Source: Pelecanus crispus
Lineage: Eukaryota; Chordata; Aves; Pelecaniformes; Pelecanidae
Reading direction: 5' to 3'
Length of the DNA: 64,000 bases
Assembly (NCBI RefSeq): GCF_030463565.1
Contig: NC_134652.1
Coordinates: 10,009,897 to 10,073,896, forward strand
A model generated the notes under the pieces. The model made no database searches. It was given only the letters and a program-made list of their open reading frames with translations, and had not been told where the DNA came from. Of this stretch, positions 1 to 10,975 are shown piece by piece (positions within the stretch are counted from its first letter, which is position 1; the number at the start of each line of letters is the position of its first letter). A program made the translations under genes and the position numbers.

Positions 1-3000
1 TAAATAACATAGGAGTCTTCTCACTTTGATTTCAAGTAACAGTTGTTAAAACTTTCAGTTATTACCTGACACTTGTCTCTCTAAATTTTTTATTTCATTC
101 TGTTAGCTGCATCAGCTCTATCCATGTGTTATTCATGCTTACAAATATTTAGAAAAATATTTAAATACTGGCTTTGTTATTTAAAATAGTATATGTTTCA
201 ACTTTTCTTTTTAAAATTTGATTTTTGGTATTGAAATCTTTGCATCCTGTTTTCATGCAGATTAAGTTGGATATCCTTACTTACAACATTTTCTTAACTG
301 TTTTTCTTCTGAACTACCCTAACGTATCATCCTAGTTTAATTAGTTAAACTTTTTCATGTCTTCATAGCTTATTTTTCCCTTTAAATAATCTGTTTCTTA
401 AGATAGCAATCCAACCCATTTCTAGGCTGGACGTGTGCCTTTTCCTCTGCTTAATGTTTTGTGAAAATCTTTCAGTTGCTACAGTACCTGCCAAGGGGTT
501 TGGGGATGTGTGGAGAGAATTGATACAAATCTGTTCATTACTATGTCGTAGGCAGCCCTACATCTGGCCCTGAGATGCTATTTTGAGGATAGATGTGCCT
601 CTGGTGTACTTTGTTTAGTCTAGCTGAAAAAACGAGGCCAAGAAGCATACATTATGGTGATAATTTAATAGGAGACATAAGAAAAGTGTCAGTTTTTCTT
701 AGGTCTTCTCTTTGTTAAACAAGTAGCGAATAAGACCAGAGACACAGGACTGGGAGTGTGGTAGTACTTCTTTCTGGATCTAAACCAGAACAGACATGGG
801 CTATGCTATCCATCTTTGCAAGGCTATCTCACATAATCCAGCCCGCCTTCCTGCGCTGTCCTACTTGCTAAGCTTTAACTTTCATCCCACCAACACCTCA
901 TAAAAAGGGGTGTGAGTTAACGTGGGGTAGAGCTGCTGGTGCCTCGCCCTGTCAGTATGAAGGCGTTGGCCAGTTAGCATGCTCTCGTGTGTATGCATGT
1001 ACTGCGTATCACCGTGATTAGGGCACTAGCTTTTTCAGTGCCAGAAGAGATGCTGTCCTGCAGTGTTCTGGCTGCTACTGTGGTCCTGTTTGCATCTGCT
1101 GTTTTCAGCAGCAGGCTAATTGTAAGGGGAAAATAACAATACTTCTATGGAAAATGTAAGAAAACATTTTAAAATTACGGCAAGTAACTACAAGTTTAAG
1201 GGTTTTTTTTCCTGCCTTTTTTAAAAATAGCTACTCTGGTTATATGTAGACAGCAAAAATAGTTTTAAGACAAACTGGCACACTGTAGGAGTAATACAGA
1301 TAAATTTATAGGAAGAGAGAGTTTTAAAATGATTCTTCAGATATGATTTGAATGGCAATAGTATGAGCAAGCTACAGTCTAGGATTTTGCCTTAGGCTTT
1401 TTATACATGTGTAGGCATGCAGCTTGCTAGTATCTCTTCATGGGAGTGCCTCCTTCCAGGATATCTTGGAATTCCTGAAGATCCCTGTCTGATACCTGTG
1501 GCTAGTGATTGCAGTAACTTCTTTATCCATCCCTGACAGCTGTGAGGTTTAATTTCAGTCTCGCTCACTGTTGGGTCACCTTAGCTGATAGGATCCTTAG
1601 AGATTTAAGATTTAAGAACTGAGTCTGCAGATAAACAAAAATGACACTGCATTTTTCATCCCTTCTTTTTAATAGCTATTTCAGCAACTCCTCAAGGCTG
1701 CACTGTGCTGGGCTTTTACAAAAGAGGAATTCCTCGGAGTGTGTACAGGCTATAGACAGACAGGCTTTACAAACCAGAGGTTACAGATGTTCACCTCTGC
1801 AAGAAACACAAAGGACGGCAGAAAATTACTTCTCCTCTCTTTACAAAGAGAGTATGGAGGAGAAGTGGTAAGCCAGATCTGGTTCTTGAACTTGGTTCTC
1901 TGGTGTCTCTCGAGCGCCTTCCATCCCAGAACAGCTTTTTTCACAGCTTGTCGTCCTGTGCGCAGTGCCTACCTGCCTACCTCTGTCCTGTCCCAAGGAA
2001 GTGGCTGCCCAGCTGGCGTTACAGGACAGCCACTTGACAGCATCAGAGACTGAGGGAATTTCAATTTTAAAACCTTCAAGTTTTGAACTTCAAATCCTGT
2101 AAATTAATATAAGAAATGGTCTCCACAGCCGTATCAGGTTTTACAGGGAAGGCAGGCAGAGAGTGCTGCTGCCTGTAGGAAGATTTGGTTGCATTTAGTG
2201 CCTTGGCAATCTCTAGCACAGTCATCTCACCTTCATTCCTGGAAGCAGAAAGGAGGCTATTTAAAGCAGGCTAGCAAAAAACCACGCAGTAGTTTCATGC
2301 CATTAAATTTTTGCTTTATTTTTCCTTATTAATAGTTCAGTTTTCAGCCAAAAAACCACAGCAGCCAGTTGAAAGTTAGCATTTCAGAGCGTGCTGTCTG
2401 TACTGGGCTGCTCTTTAAGATATGAAGGACACAGCTGTTAAATCCTCAGAGTCCCCTTGCCTATGCTGCTATGGGTATAGTATGATCTCAGTGCTATGCA
2501 AAACTGCCCAGAGGTTGTGGATCTAGAAGTCATAGAAATTGTATATCCTAGCATGAAGTTTGAAGTTACACCTGCCACAACATGGTTAGAGTTGACTGAG
2601 CATAACTCCCAAGTTTATTTGTGAAGGTAGGCATGCAAATGTGAAAACTACAAAAATTCACTTTGAAAAGAACAATAGCCCATATCCTCCCCCTGTTTAA
2701 ATACAGAGGAAACTGTCTTTTACTTCGATTTAGAGCAGAACTGAACCCAGCCTATTTTGCTGTGACCTCTGCTTTGCAGCATACGCATAGCAAGACATTT
2801 CCCAGAAGCTTCTTTCTGGCTTCCAGTAAAATGCTGAAGTATTCTGGAGCTTGCAGCAGAGACATGGAATCTTGCCAGCAGGAATCTGCAGCTAAGAGTC
2901 ACTTAGCTTGAACCTTTGGTTTCCTAACGGTTCTGTGTTCAGGGGGAGAATCATCAATAAGGGAGGCTGCAGTATTATTTTCCTTGTTTTCTTTTATTCA

Positions 3001-4859
3001 GCAACTGTTACTCTTCAGGTGGTTGCTCTAATTTCCATTTCAGAAGGGTTTGGTATGAGTACTGAGGTCCTTTTTCTGGCTGATGCAGCAAAACATGTAA
3101 TTGCTCTTAAACCTTTGTACAATGATCTCCTCTACATAGAGAAGCACTGACAGGACAGTTTTAAACTTTGCACAGCAAATTAATTCCTTCCTTTTGCTCA
3201 GAAAGTACCTTAGGTTTCTCATACGAACATTGGATTGTTATTGGTCTTTTCTATCTCTTTTTCTTTTTAATTGTTTCTTTTTCTTTGCATATCTGGATTA
3301 TTTTGACATGTTTTGATAAAATGCAGTAATGAGTAGAGTTGCTTTGAATTTACATCAGTATAGTGCAGTTGCAAAATGTAATGAAATCAATGTTGCATGA
3401 TTCAAAAAGGAACATAAGGAATGAAAAATCATGGTGATATGTCTATGGAGTGATGTTAGCATAAAGCAATACTCCAGTGTCAAAGACTATCTTCATCATA
3501 GAAGAAGGTGCTATTGATTTTTTTTTTTTTCTTTTCTTTTTTTTCCCCCCTGAATTAAACATTGTAATCCAGACTTCCCGGTTGTCCCAGTAAGTGTTAC
3601 TCTGGGTAAATCGGATATTTAATGGGACACTGATTTGTCTTACTGGAAACCCAAATGAGCTTAAGAAAGCATTAATTATTCATTAATTTTCATTTAAGCT
3701 GATCTTGTAAGCAAGAGTGGAAGTCTCAACCTGTCTTGTCTTGAAAAGTTCTGTATATATCTCATGTTATACACCTTTACATGGCTCACCTTTATGTATC
3801 TCATGTATGTTCATTAATAAAGAAAAAAAAAGGTCTTCAGGCAGTGCCCAGCAGCATTGGAAGTTAAAAATGTTATAAAGCAACCTGAAACTTTGGAAAA
3901 GTTTTATTGATGATCTCTTGTAATTAGTCTCTGTAAAACTGTAAAGACTGTGACAACTTCGACTTCTACAGGTACTGTAGCTTTCATAGTTAATCTTGAA
4001 AAGTGCTGAAGGAATAAAAATAAGACTAAATAGTCAAAGAAATTGTTGCACCTGTTTGATCTGTATGCCTGCTTCCAGCATCCCTTTGTTCAAGTGTAGA
4101 CGTTGCACTAGTTTAACCAGAGCCAGTTTAAAAAACAGTTCATTTGGTAGCCTAGGTACTTTTGATGGAATGACATTTGTTTGGAACTAGATCCATTGTG
4201 TTAGTAGGCGTCTGCGCCTTGCTGATGTGAGCTAGACCAGTTCATTGTGTTTAATCTTACATGAAAAGGTCCATGCACCTTGTTATACTGATTGGGCTAA
4301 ACCGATATAAAAATCACATCTTGACTTAATCTGACATAATTTGTATGTAGACAAGTATCAGTACACATCAGTATACTGGAACTGGTAAATACTTGACTTA
4401 ACGTTTATATTACACTACCCATGCAGTGAGTATGCGCTTTATGATATGAAGACAATTGTGAGTCCCAGAACTGAACCAAGAATGTGTTGCTCTGGTAGCG
4501 TCTCTCCCTCAGAAAGTTGTTAATTTACTTCTTTTAATTTGGAAGGCAGTCGTGGTGTTAATATATTTGGATTTGAAACTTCATTAAAGGCAACGCGGTT
4601 CCTCAAGTTAGTGTTTGTCCACTCACACACTTTCCAATGAATGCTGCTTCCAGAAATGTGGCATATGTGACCTTCAGGACTGACTCACTGTCTTATGTGC
4701 TTGGTGACTCTTTCCATCCCAGTGCCTGGGAACCTTGTCCCCTGTATTTATTCTCACAGTAGTCACGGTGAGGCTCACAGTGCTGTTACACCTGGTTCAC
4801 AGTCAGGGACACGCAAGACACAGAGAAACTGAAACATTCATATAATTTCATTTTAAGCT

Positions 4860-5020
4860 GATAGGTTACAGGCTCAGAGACTTTGCTGGACTTCAGTGTC
4901 TGACTTTAGTCCTTTAGAGTTAAGGGCATGCCATCCAAAGAGCCCAGGTATCTGTTGTGGAGCAGGGGTTGGAACCTGGGTTATCCAGATCCTAAATTAA
5001 TGCCCTGTCACCAATTATAC
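4860..5020 (+). mobile_element. Possible MIR-like SINE relic
   Basis: ACAGGCTCAGAGACTT, then GGGTTGGAACCTGGGTTATC and CCCTGTCACCA recall the second half of MIR-type SINEs (aggctcagag...ggattcgaacccagg...). Strongly diverged; assignment from memory. Confidence 0.3.
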
Positions 5021-6285
5021 TGGCTGGAGTCTGTTACTGCCTTAGTCACGATCCAGAGTTGCCTTATTGCAACATTGCTGCTGGTGCACGATGCCTGAGA
5101 ATAGATCTCTAGCATGCAGTTGATGTGAAGAGGGTTGGTGCAGGCAGAGCCCGAAATATTTACTGTGTCAAGATATGAAATGCCTGTAAGGAGATGAGCC
5201 TAGCTCCTAGCTCAGGGTTTTCAGACCCAAAGCAGCTCACAATTTACATGTCCAGGAAGCTGGCTGGACTTCAGTCAGAAACATTTAAATAAGCTGCTTG
5301 TAAAGGTATTTCTCTTTCTTTTTCTTTAATGCCCTGTTCTGTCCTCACTGGTGACTAAAAGGGTCACTTCTGCCAGAGAAGCCTTGTGTGTATTGCATAT
5401 ATCCAAAGGAAGAAGTTTGCAAGCAGTTCCTTGCAGGAGAGCAAAAGTCAATTACTCAATCTTGACCTACAATGCCAGATTGAGGCCAGTAAGACAAGCA
5501 CCATGATTAGCTTCACTTAAGAGATCAGCCTGGAAATAGCAACTAGCAGTATTTGTATTCATTAAAATGGCTGTGAAGGCAGAACTGGAGAGAAGTTGCA
5601 TCATTGGGCCAATCTTGAAAACATTTATTTACTCTCCAGTAAAGAGTAAAAACTTGTCTTTTAGATCAATACCAGAAGATCTGGATGCTGGCACGCAGAA
5701 TATGTTAGGGTGTCCTCCACATGTGAGTTTGATAGGGCGGAATGTTGCAGGTACAGATTTCACACTGCAGCATTTAAGTGCTAGGAAGCATTTGCCCAAA
5801 TCCTTGATACAGTTCCTCATTTGATCAACTTTAAACATTCTGTTACCTTTTCTTCAGTTGGCATCAGGCCCGTCTCAGGCTGTCTGGATGTGAGAGGGAA
5901 TTTTCCTCATAATAATTTAATTTCCTAGCACTTGTCTCTATGTTTGTCTTTTATTTTCTTTTTTCTTATTGCATAAACTGTGTGTTTCCTTGGTTACAAG
6001 TTAATACTTAGTAGTCTTGTTTGGAAGAGTAATAACTGCCATTCCAGAAATAGTATTGCATTGCAGACTGTTAGATGAGGTTCACTCAAGGCAAGGCATT
6101 TACTGGGCTCATATTTAAATGGAGCTGCTAACTGAAATACTGGTTGGCATTGCCAGCTGCATTCTGTTCACCAGTATGGACTGAATAACTGCTCATGGGA
6201 AGCAGTTGAAATGAGGCTACCAGAGGAGGAGGTGTTAAAAACTTCGAGCTTGAGTAGAAGAATTCAGCCATTTTTTTTGAAGACT

Positions 6286-6307
6286 GGGGAGGGAGGAGGT
6301 GGGGGGG
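6286..6307 (+). repeat. G-rich tract
   Basis: GGGGAGGGAGGAGG, T, then seven G. There are enough G-runs for a possible quadruplex on the plus strand. Confidence 0.6.
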
Positions 6308-7900
6308 ACAACAAAGTAGCAGCTGCTGTATTAGTTTGGCTGGACTTAGAGCAGAAATTACCACTTGGAATATTTGTTATCCTCTATTCTTGATGCTGTT
6401 ACTCCCCTAATCACATATTAGGCTTTTTTATTATTAGTCTTGTATTTAGTCTATATAATGCAGAATGATAGCAGCGTTCTTCGCTAAGGCATTTATAAAG
6501 GAGGGGAATATAGAAGGAGTTCATGAAGTGATGGGTCTTTTTCCCCTAGAAATTAATTGAGGAAGCAGAGGGAACCGGCACAGTAAATATGAGCAAGGTA
6601 TCTACTATGTTGCTGCGGAAGCAGTAACCTGAAAAAAAGCATAGTCCTGGGTGGGGAGATGTCAGGAATTGATCAGGAAAGGAAAAGAGAGCTCTAGAAA
6701 ACACTGAGATAAAATCATGAAGATGATTCCCAGTGACATTGAGAGTGCTGTAGGTGTATTGGCGCTCAGCGCTTTGCAGGCCGGGAAAAGCAGGACAGGA
6801 GTGGTAGGAAGATGGACATGGGTAGAGAGGTACGTTTTCTCAGAAATGTTCTGATGAGCATCACTCGTTTCAGAACAATAGTACAAGGAGGACAACTTTC
6901 TACTGCTAGAATGGGATGTGGGAGGGAGATTTGAAGGAACATAGTTTTGTTTGGGAACAGTCTGGGTAACACTTTCCACTTCAGATAGTACAGTTGAGAC
7001 CCAATCTTGCTCTAGTTTACACCTGTGCATTTCTATTGGGGCCCCAAGCTGCCACAAGACACATCTGAAGAGAAAGTTAAACTTTTTTTATGGTAGCCAA
7101 ATGTGGAGCAATAAAACTTTTATTATGACAATGAAATACACAATAAAGCTGACACAAACCTTTCTTGTTATTGTCCAAGCTCTGCTCAGGGCTGTGGGAT
7201 AGCTGATCAATTACCAGTACCTGGAATTTTGTCTCCCTGACTATATTGCAGATGATATGGTCATTTCTGTCTACTCACAATATCTCTAATTTGCATGCAC
7301 AGAGTTGTTTCTGCTAGAATTAATGGGAGTAGAAACAAATAATGTTGGCTTCTTTTCCAATGTGCTTTCCCTGTGTTAGGTATGTGCTGTAGCAAAATGG
7401 AGATGTTTGTATTTTATATTTAATACAGTCATTTGTATGCAAAGTCAGGCTACCTGGTTCATCTGGTTTCCCAAAACATGATTTGGAATTGCTTTCCTTT
7501 CATTCTTTTTGCTTGGATTGTATTCTTTCTTGGATTAAAACAGCCCAGTTCTTGTTGCCTTGTGAGCTCATTGAACGGTTTACACACACTCATGTTCTTG
7601 GAAAGAAAAGCTTAGGCAGTCTGAAACACTTTGTGGCACTGAAACTGCGGAGGGAATTTTTCTTCGTCTTTCCATGGCAGCCTCAGTGGAAAGAGGTAGT
7701 AGTTGATGTGAATTGCTTAAAGTCTACTGGTTTATGAAAAGTCTATGTTAAAAAAAAAAATGGCGGTGACTTTTTAGATGAGCATAAAATGCAAACAGAT
7801 ATGTTTGTATTATGATGAAAAGTGTCTGAGAACACAGATTTATGTACAGGAGAAAATATTTTTTTTGTCTGGGTTTAAATCACATTTTTTTGCTTTACAG

Positions 7901-8035
7901 TGGCCCATCCTCAGGAGCCTCACCACCCCTCTGACAAGCCGGTCATCCACTGCCACAAATGTGGGGAGCCATGTAAAGGTGAAGTACTCCGTGTTCAGGC
8001 CAGACACTTTCACATCAAATGCTTCACCTGCAAAG
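7901..8035 (+). CDS. ABLIM1: ABLIM1 exon: start of LIM domain 1
   Basis: The 135-nt internal exon follows TGCTTTACAG and ends before GTAAG. It enters with two bases completing a Val codon (TG), then encodes 44 residues from AHPQEPHHPSDKP through HFHIKCFTCK, and leaves one base (G). Residues 17 and 20 (C-H-K-C) and the later H-I-K-C and C (residues 37, 40 and 43) are the first zinc finger ligands of LIM1. The AHPQ...KP stretch is the short leader before LIM1 in long ABLIM1 isoforms. In mammals this is the first exon shared by alternative 5' ends. The length is a multiple of three with equal entry and exit phase, so skipping it would keep the frame but destroy LIM1. No initiator exon was recognised in the 7.9 kb upstream. 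The overlapping open frame at 7778-8047 is out of phase. Confidence 0.96.
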
Positions 8036-9154
8036 GTAAGACCTTGACATCCATCTGTAAGAAATGAGTCAATTTGTGCAAATGTGCCTTGAACCAGTGA
8101 TGAGAGGTCACGCTTCCTGCGGTCAGCCAGTTACAGGATATTCATGTTGCTCAGTATCTGAAGGGTTTGTGGGTGGGGAGGGTAAAGAATGGGGGGTGAA
8201 ATGGCTGAATTGCACATGTACAAGCAGCAAGGTGATCAGCAGCACACAGAACAAATTCAATATGCCAACATCTCCAATTTAATTGAAAAAGAAAGATTAT
8301 ATGAGACATTTGATTTTATTGGGGGAGGGGATAAATTTGCCACCACTAGAAGACTCAAAATAGCACATTCTGCTCTGAATACTTCTGTGTTCGTTCTTTT
8401 TCTTTTCTACTGTTCACTGGATGCAAGCTACACAATAGATAATTATACCTTCAAGAGACGAAAAGAAAATCTTAGCTCTCTTTAATATTATTTTAAAATT
8501 TATTTGCTTTGTACAGTTGTATGTAGACAGTCAGTTTCACATATTTCCTGAATAGTGAATTAGGGCAAAATTAGACTCTGGCTGCTTTGGTGAATTTCTT
8601 TTCTGTCTATTTGGGAGGCAATGGAACAACACTGAACACCCAAGATGAAGTGCCTTATGGAGCGTCACAAAATATAGGAAGAGAAAGTATAGCCCTAGCA
8701 GCCACTCAGAAATCCAGTGTAAATAATTGATTTGGTTTCACATGTTGTGTTGTATGTATTTCCTGTTATTTCCATATATGGGGCGAGCATGTGTTTAGAT
8801 TGTGTAGTATGATGTGGTAAAAAGGAATATGGCATAAGAATACTTAAGAAAGTTCTGACTTTTTGTAGTTTTTGTTCTAAGTCCTTTTTCAAGGATTTGG
8901 ATAAATCTGGATTTTTTTAAACTATTAACAGCAACCACTGCCTTTGATTAGAGAGGGTTATGAAAATTATGCTCCTTTTAACTGAATTGATTGCGGAAAT
9001 TAAGTACCTGCATTCAAAAAAAACCCTGATGGGTACTGACATCCAAGAGAAACACGCAGGGTGGTCACCGAGGGGTATGTGCTGGGGCGAGGGGAGCCTT
9101 AGCCACACGCTTTAGGAGAGGTGTCTTCAGCGAGCGAGCGGCGCAGGGGATCGT

Positions 9155-9627
9155 TACAAGAGGCAACGGAGCTGGTGAAGGGTCTGGAGCACAGGGCTGA
9201 TGAGGAGCGGCTGAGGGAACTGGGGTTGTTTAGTCTGGAGAAGAGGAGGCTGAGGGGAGACCTTATTGCTCTCTACAACTACCTGAAAGGAGGCTGTGGT
9301 GAGGTGGGTGTTGGTCTCTTCTCCCAAGTAGTTAGCGATAGGATGAGAGGAAATGGGCTCAAGCTGCGTCAGGGGAGGTTTCGATTGGATATTAGGAAAA
9401 TTTTCTTCACCTAAAGGGTAGTCAAGCATTGGAACAGGCTGCCCAGAGAGGTGGTGGAGTCACCATCCCTGGAAGTGTTCAAAAAATGGGTAGATGTGGC
9501 ACTTGGGGACATGGTTTAGTCTAGTCTGCCCTTGATTGGTTTAGTGTAGACTTGGTAGTGTAGGTTAATGGTTGGACTGGATGATCTTAAAGGGCTTTTC
9601 CAACCTAAATGATTCTATGATTCTATA
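9155..9627 (+). mobile_element. CR1 LINE, 5'-truncated 3' end
   Basis: The segment runs AGGCAACGGAGCTGGTGAAG, then GAGGAGCGGCTGAGGGAACT, a CTCTCTACAACTACCTGAAA word, AGGCTGCCCAGAGAGGTGG, GGTTGGACTGGATGATCTTA and finally GATTCTATGATTCTAT. This is the classic order of the avian CR1 3' region, ending in its octamer-like repeat. CR1 elements lack a poly(A) tail and are nearly always 5'-truncated, as here (about 470 bp). A short insertion or duplication is present near 9513-9545. The 97-codon open frame inside is not a gene. The 5' edge is uncertain by about 30 bp, and no target-site duplication was evident. Confidence 0.95.
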
Positions 9628-9799
9628 AGAGGGAAAGGAGCAGGAGACAAGGGATATCTCTAGCAGCTGTGCTGACGCTGTCACCCTTGGAAAAAGCTGA
9701 GCTGGAGCTTTTAAGATGAGTGGCTGAGAAAATTTTCTTTACTTGCTTTCCTTGTGGTTGGATTTTGCCGAAGTTCAAGAAATAGCAGTATGTGCGCCT

Positions 9800-9856
9800 A
9801 CACACACACCATATACGTGTGCATATCTACACATACTTGTGTGTATGCACGCACAC
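9800..9856. repeat. Imperfect CA/TG dinucleotide tract
   Basis: Alternating purine-pyrimidine sequence starting CACACACACC and including ACGTGTGCATATCTACAC and GTGTGTATGCACGCACAC. Confidence 0.7.
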
Positions 9857-9860
9857 TTGC

Positions 9861-10702
9861 TGGGGGCCTCCCTTTTGCTGGGCCTTCAGTCTGTGGGGCT
9901 GGGCCCCCTCTTCCTCTGCCTGTGTGGGCCTCCACCTCTCTCTGGGTCTCCCCTCCCAGGGGCTGGGGTTCTCTGGGCACCCCACTCCTTTGGGCCTGCC
10001 CGACTCGCCTTTGGGCCTCCCATTCCCTGCGGGCCCCCCTGACCCCTCAGGTCTCCACCTCCGTGGGACCTTATCCTCTCAGCCTCCCGCTGCCTCAGGC
10101 CTCCCTTTTCAGCTCCTGCCTCCCTTTTCAGCTCCTGCTCACTTCATCTCCCATGCTTTTGGGGCTCCCTGACTCTCTGGGCCTCCCCTCTATGGGCTGG
10201 GGCTTTCTGGGACTCCCACTTTTATGGAGGCCATCTCTTTTTTTGGAGCCTCATTCACCTGGGGGCTCCACTTGTGAGCCTCCCGCTCACTCTGGGCTTC
10301 ACTGACTCTTGTTCTCAGCCTCTGAGGGCTTTGAGTCTCTGAGCCTCCCAATTTGGGGGGGGGGGGCTCCAACAATTTTGGGCCACCCTGCCTCTCTACA
10401 AGCCTCCGCTGTGTGAGCCTCCCGCCTTTTCATTGTCTTCCCATGCTTTCAGGCATCCTGCTCTTTTTGGTCTCTGCTTCCCCCCCTCCCCTCATCAGTG
10501 GACCTCCCACAGACCCACTCGTCAGTCTTCCATGGTGTGAGTCCCTCCCCTCTCACGGGGCCTCCCCCTCTGTGGCCGCCATGCTCTGTGCCTCTGCCTT
10601 CCTTTTGGCCTGGGCCTCGTAATCTTATGGACTCCACTGTGGGAGCCTCACCCACCCTCTGGACCTGCCCCTCACTGGGCCTCCACTCTGAGCCTTGCCC
10701 TC
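9861..10702. repeat. Degenerate C-rich minisatellite, units built on (T/G)GGCCTCC
   Basis: About 840 bp of pyrimidine-rich, GC-rich DNA in which words such as GGGCCTCC, GAGCCTCC and GGACCTCC recur every 20-40 bp, separated by CTCT- or TTTT-rich spacers. A local exact duplication of CCTCCCTTTTCAGCTCCTG lies near 10100-10138, and a G12 run is at 10355-10366. Strand asymmetry is strong: C and T on plus, G and A on minus. Open frames of up to 183 codons in it are low-complexity Pro/Leu/Ser products of the repeat, starting at non-ATG codons. Confidence 0.75.
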
Positions 10703-10744
10703 GGGTATAAGTATCTCTATATTTCTATAATTGTATTTATATTT

Positions 10745-10975
10745 GCCTAAAAGCCGTAAGGAAGCTGCACGGCAGGCAGCTGGGTTGCTGCAGAGCTTTG
10801 TCTCCTGTCAGGAGAGGCCTCCTGCCAGCCCCAGTTCTGCAGAGGGGTTCTAAGGCTTTGGGTTGTGGAGCCGCCTTGGGAACGGGGCGAGCCCTGACGC
10901 TCCTCAGAGTGAGGACCTGGGGGGCCCTCAGCGGCTCCGGCTCCTGCCACTGAGCCCTCTGTGACCACAACAAGG
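10745..10975. other. GC-rich unique stretch beside the minisatellite
   Basis: Locally GC-rich with several CpGs (for example GGAACGGGGCGAGC and CTCAGCGGCTCCGGC) in an AT-rich intron. No exon, repeat family or promoter motif was identified. It may be the non-repetitive flank of the minisatellite. Confidence 0.3.

Larger units (their letters stand above)
1..7900 (+). other. Intron or 5' part of ABLIM1; no exon recognised
   Basis: This AT-rich sequence shows no recognisable coding exon on either strand. Open frames are under about 130 codons and lack family motifs or splice borders. It contains a T-run followed by C-run near 3520-3546, an AATAAA followed by an A-run at about 3816-3831, a possible MIR-like segment near 4860-5020 and a G-rich tract at 6286-6307. 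No alternative ABLIM1 first exon ending with the single G that the exon at 7901 needs could be identified. Confidence 0.7.

Noticed and set aside
3780-3835. AATAAA followed by an A-run, like the tail of a processed retrocopy
   Set aside because: No coding remnant or target-site duplication was recognised around it.
9121-9414. 97-codon open frame
   Set aside because: It begins at GTG and lies mostly in the CR1 3' region, which does not encode this product.
9754-10305. 183-codon open frame rich in Pro, Leu and Ser
   Set aside because: It begins at GTG and is the translation of the C-rich minisatellite.
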